Source of the DNA: JAYZDF01 sp036337945
Lineage (GTDB): Bacteria; Myxococcota; Kuafuiibacteriia; Kuafuiibacteriales; Kuafuiibacteriaceae
NCBI GenBank assembly: GCA_036337945.1
Contig: JAYZDF010000075.1
Span: 1 to 32,427 of the forward strand
Reading direction: 5' to 3'
DNA length: 32,427 nt
The notes under the pieces were generated by a model that was not told where the DNA came from, made no database searches, and saw only the letters and a program-made list of their open reading frames with translations. Below, piece by piece: positions 30,372 to 32,427 of the stretch; position 1 is the first letter of the stretch, and every line of letters starts with the position of its first letter. A program made the position numbers and the translations under genes.

Positions 30372-31198
30372 GCTCCAAACCGCGAGGCCAAGTCTGTCAC
30401 GAACGCGCTAAATTCTTCTTCGACTGCGTCTGCTGCCTCTTTGACCTCTTCATGAGATAACTCCTCTCCACTCATGCCCGCAGCCGCATTCGAGATACAT
30501 GATATACCCAGCACTTGAGCACCCATATGATGCGCTGCTATTACCTCTAATACTGTAGACATACCTACAGCGTCTGCTCCCATTGTTCTCAGCATATTGA
30601 TTTCTGCCGGCGTCTCGTAACTGGGTCCAAGCATTCCTGCGTACACACCCGTCCGAACCGTTACCTTTCGGCTTTTTGACAACTCTAAAGCAACCTTTCT
30701 CATTTCCCTGTCATATGCATTCGTCATGTCAGGGAATCGAACACCCAATTGTTCATCATTGGGCCCAACAAGAGGGTTTGTGGCCGTCAAGTTTAGATGG
30801 TCAGTGATCAGCATCAAGTCACCCACATGGAATGCCTCATTAATTCCACCCGCAGCGTTAGTGACAATAAGGTTCTGACATCCCAGTTTAACGAGTACCC
30901 GTATCGGGAGAACAACGTCGGCCACCGAGTGCCCTTCATAAAGATGGATACGTCCCTGCATTACGGCGACCGGCGTACCACCTAAGTGGCCAACACAGAG
31001 GCAACCTTTATGACCTGCCACGGCACTCTTGTGATATCCAGGAATGTCTCCATATGGAATTCGTACACCATCTTCGAGTCTATCAGCGACCGCTCCCAGT
31101 CCCGAACCGAGCACTATACCAACTTTGGGAACATCAATCTTTCGTGTCTGCTTTTTTATGTACTCTACGGCACGTTCTATGCGATCTGATTCTTGCAT
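30368..31198 (-). CDS. punA: Purine nucleoside phosphorylase (trimeric type)
   Basis: A 276-aa PNP that cleaves purine (deoxy)nucleosides with phosphate to base and (deoxy)ribose 1-phosphate. Motifs: VGIVLGSGLGAV (phosphate loop), MQGRIHLYEGHSVADVVLPIR, TNAAGGINEAFHVGDLMLI, GPSYETPAEI and SCISNAAAGM. The trimeric PNP family runs about 270-290 aa, as here. I start at ATG 31198, which has GAGG 7 nt upstream (31206-31209) and lies inside the end of the thymidine phosphorylase gene. The substrate range, guanosine/inosine or wider, is not decided by sequence. Confidence 0.94.
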   Translation of the reverse strand: MQESDRIERAVEYIKKQTRKIDVPKVGIVLGSGLGAVADRLEDGVRIPYGDIPGYHKSAVAGHKGCLCVGHLGGTPVAVMQGRIHLYEGHSVADVVLPIRVLVKLGCQNLIVTNAAGGINEAFHVGDLMLITDHLNLTATNPLVGPNDEQLGVRFPDMTNAYDREMRKVALELSKSRKVTVRTGVYAGMLGPSYETPAEINMLRTMGADAVGMSTVLEVIAAHHMGAQVLGISCISNAAAGMSGEELSHEEVKEAADAVEEEFSAFVTDLASRFGA

Positions 31199-32427
31199 AT
31201 TCTTTCCTCTATAAGTTTTACAGGCGCACAAGGGTCATCAGAAAGAGTTACTGAGTTTGATAGCACCTGCTTCATCGCATCTAGTTTTCCTTGATCGTTA
31301 TACGTAATTCTCGCAAAAACCTCTCCTGCGTCTACTTTATCACCAATCTTGTGTGTAATTTCGAGTCCTACGCCCAAGTCAATAACATCATCTTGTCGTG
31401 CTCGCCCTGCCCCCAACAGCATCGCAGAACGTCCGATCGATTCAACGTCGAATGCGTGAATATAGCCGGGCTTTTGGAAAACAACAATGTCTTCGTGAGC
31501 CGCCAAAGGTAGCAAGCCTGAGTCCTCTTCGAGAACTCGAGGGTCGCCACCTTGGCTTTCAATGATCTTTGCCATCTGTTCGACGCCCTTTCCGTTTTGA
31601 ATGACTTCTTCTATTTTTGTTCGCCCTTCGTCAATTGTCTCTGCCGCTTCCCCCAGCAGCAACATCTCGGCACCAAGTTCAATAGTTATATGCCTGAGGT
31701 CTTCGGGACCTTCTCCTCGGAGAACGTCAAACGCTTCGTTCGTCTCGTTGGAATTACCACAAGCGTGCCCAAGGACCTGATTCATTGAGGTTAGAAGAGC
31801 TGTTACGTCTCTACCCATTTGTGTTCCGACAGCCACGAGTGTTGTCGCCAACTGCCGTGCATCCTCCAGATTTTTCATGAAGGCACCACTGCCAAATTTC
31901 ACATCGAGAACAAGTCCATCAATTCCCTCTGCCAACTTTTTAGACAATATCGAGGCGCAAATCAGCGGGATTGACTCAACCGTCGCCGTGACATCTCTAA
32001 GTGCATAGAGTCGCTTATCTGCTGGAGCAAGACTAGCTGTTTGACCGATTAATGCGCAGAAGTTCTGTTCAACGAGCTTTATAAATTGCTGATCACTTTG
32101 CTCTACTGAGAAGCCAGGGATAGCAGAAAGTTTATCGAGCGTACCACCGGTGTGTCCCAGACCTCTTCCGGAGATCATCGGAACCGGAACTCCACAAGCC
32201 GCGACAAGTGGCGCGAGACAGATCGAAACCTTATCACCGACACCGCCCGTCGAATGTTTGTCGACTTTCCGCCTCGCTGAATCTGGAAAGTCAATCAGAT
32301 TACCAGACCTCATCATCGAATCAGTCAGAGTCGCGGTTTGTTTAGGTGACATTCCCGGGAAAAAGAAAACCAAAGCGAAAGCCCCCCATTTATGGGGGAT
32401 TAGTTGATCATGGGTGTTGGCTTTTTT
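31177..32427 (-). CDS. deoA: Thymidine/pyrimidine-nucleoside phosphorylase, 5' end beyond the window
   Basis: 416 residues of a pyrimidine nucleoside phosphorylase. Motifs: KVDKHSTGGVGDKVS, MISGRGLGHTGGTLDKLSAIPGF, GQTASLAPADKRLYALRDVTATV, SKKLAEGIDGLVLDVKFGSGAFM and the C-terminal all-beta domain ending GDKVDAGEVFARI. The frame is open without a stop to the right edge and still matches the family there (PGMSPKQTATLTDSMMRSG), so about 30 N-terminal residues lie outside the window. It converts thymidine or uridine plus phosphate to base and (deoxy)ribose 1-phosphate. It leads the salvage run and overlaps the purine enzyme by 22 nt. DeoA and PynP cannot be told apart with certainty. Confidence 0.92.
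   Translation of the reverse strand, partial: KKANTHDQLIPHKWGAFALVFFFPGMSPKQTATLTDSMMRSGNLIDFPDSARRKVDKHSTGGVGDKVSICLAPLVAACGVPVPMISGRGLGHTGGTLDKLSAIPGFSVEQSDQQFIKLVEQNFCALIGQTASLAPADKRLYALRDVTATVESIPLICASILSKKLAEGIDGLVLDVKFGSGAFMKNLEDARQLATTLVAVGTQMGRDVTALLTSMNQVLGHACGNSNETNEAFDVLRGEGPEDLRHITIELGAEMLLLGEAAETIDEGRTKIEEVIQNGKGVEQMAKIIESQGGDPRVLEEDSGLLPLAAHEDIVVFQKPGYIHAFDVESIGRSAMLLGAGRARQDDVIDLGVGLEITHKIGDKVDAGEVFARITYNDQGKLDAMKQVLSNSVTLSDDPCAPVKLIEERICKNQIA

Noticed and set aside
32378..32427. Terminator-like structure on the plus strand (AAAGCC ... GGCTTTTTT, with CCCCAT/ATGGG)
   Set aside because: It lies inside the open frame of the thymidine phosphorylase and no plus-strand gene ends there, so it is most likely incidental.

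Overview
The window reads as a compact stretch of a bacterial chromosome of mid GC content. The rib/nusB/nrdR/glyA order, a bactofilin next to a Ycf46-type AAA+ ATPase, PEGA and TolB-like secreted proteins, a TPR protein with an AIM24-like tail and many lipoproteins all point to Myxococcota or another former deltaproteobacterial lineage. That placement is inferred from gene content, not from a marker phylogeny. I count 37 protein genes. No gap exceeds 135 bp. I see no rRNA, tRNA, CRISPR array, insertion sequence or prophage gene.

Layout. 97-2823 (-): lytic transglycosylase, TPR/AIM24-like protein and pgsA, divergent from nadB (2883-4520, +). 4522-7555 (-): small acidic protein, Ycf46-like AAA+ ATPase, bactofilin and a lipoprotein, the last three with coupled or overlapping junctions. 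7628-8760 (-): an orphan protein and a Roadblock/LC7-like protein. 8793-15255 (-): OmpA-like lipoprotein, glyA, nrdR, ribD, ribE, ribB-type fusion, ribH, nusB. 15286-16410 (+): lipoprotein amidohydrolase. 16394-19286 (-): CinA-N-like protein, PEGA protein, thioredoxin-fold protein and TolB-like protein. 19358-23855 (-): metallophosphoesterase, HEAT lipoprotein, second lipoprotein, crotonase and PaaK-like ligase. 23991-24688 (-): two small orphan proteins. 24766-26872 (+): metallophosphoesterase-like lipoprotein and PEGA membrane protein. 26893-32427 (-): thymidine phosphorylase (cut by the right edge), purine nucleoside phosphorylase, GH3-family enzyme and HAD phosphatase in one run, then an anchored coiled-coil protein.

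Most notable. (1) In the riboflavin operon both domains for the first two pathway steps look dead: the GTP cyclohydrolase II half of the RibBA-like protein lacks its zinc cysteines, and the deaminase half of RibD lacks its zinc and proton-shuttle residues. The later-step domains are intact. (2) A Ycf46-type ATPase is translationally coupled to a bactofilin. (3) Several first genes of transcription units have a -10-like box only 6-9 nt before the start codon and no clear Shine-Dalgarno, suggesting leaderless initiation. (4) Two adjacent perfect palindromes lie in one 100-bp gap, and one start codon is buried in an 8-bp hairpin stem.

The genome is tightly packed: convergent genes are 1 nt or 20 nt apart or overlap by 17 nt, many same-strand genes overlap by 4 nt, and no intrinsic terminator with a U-tract is visible.
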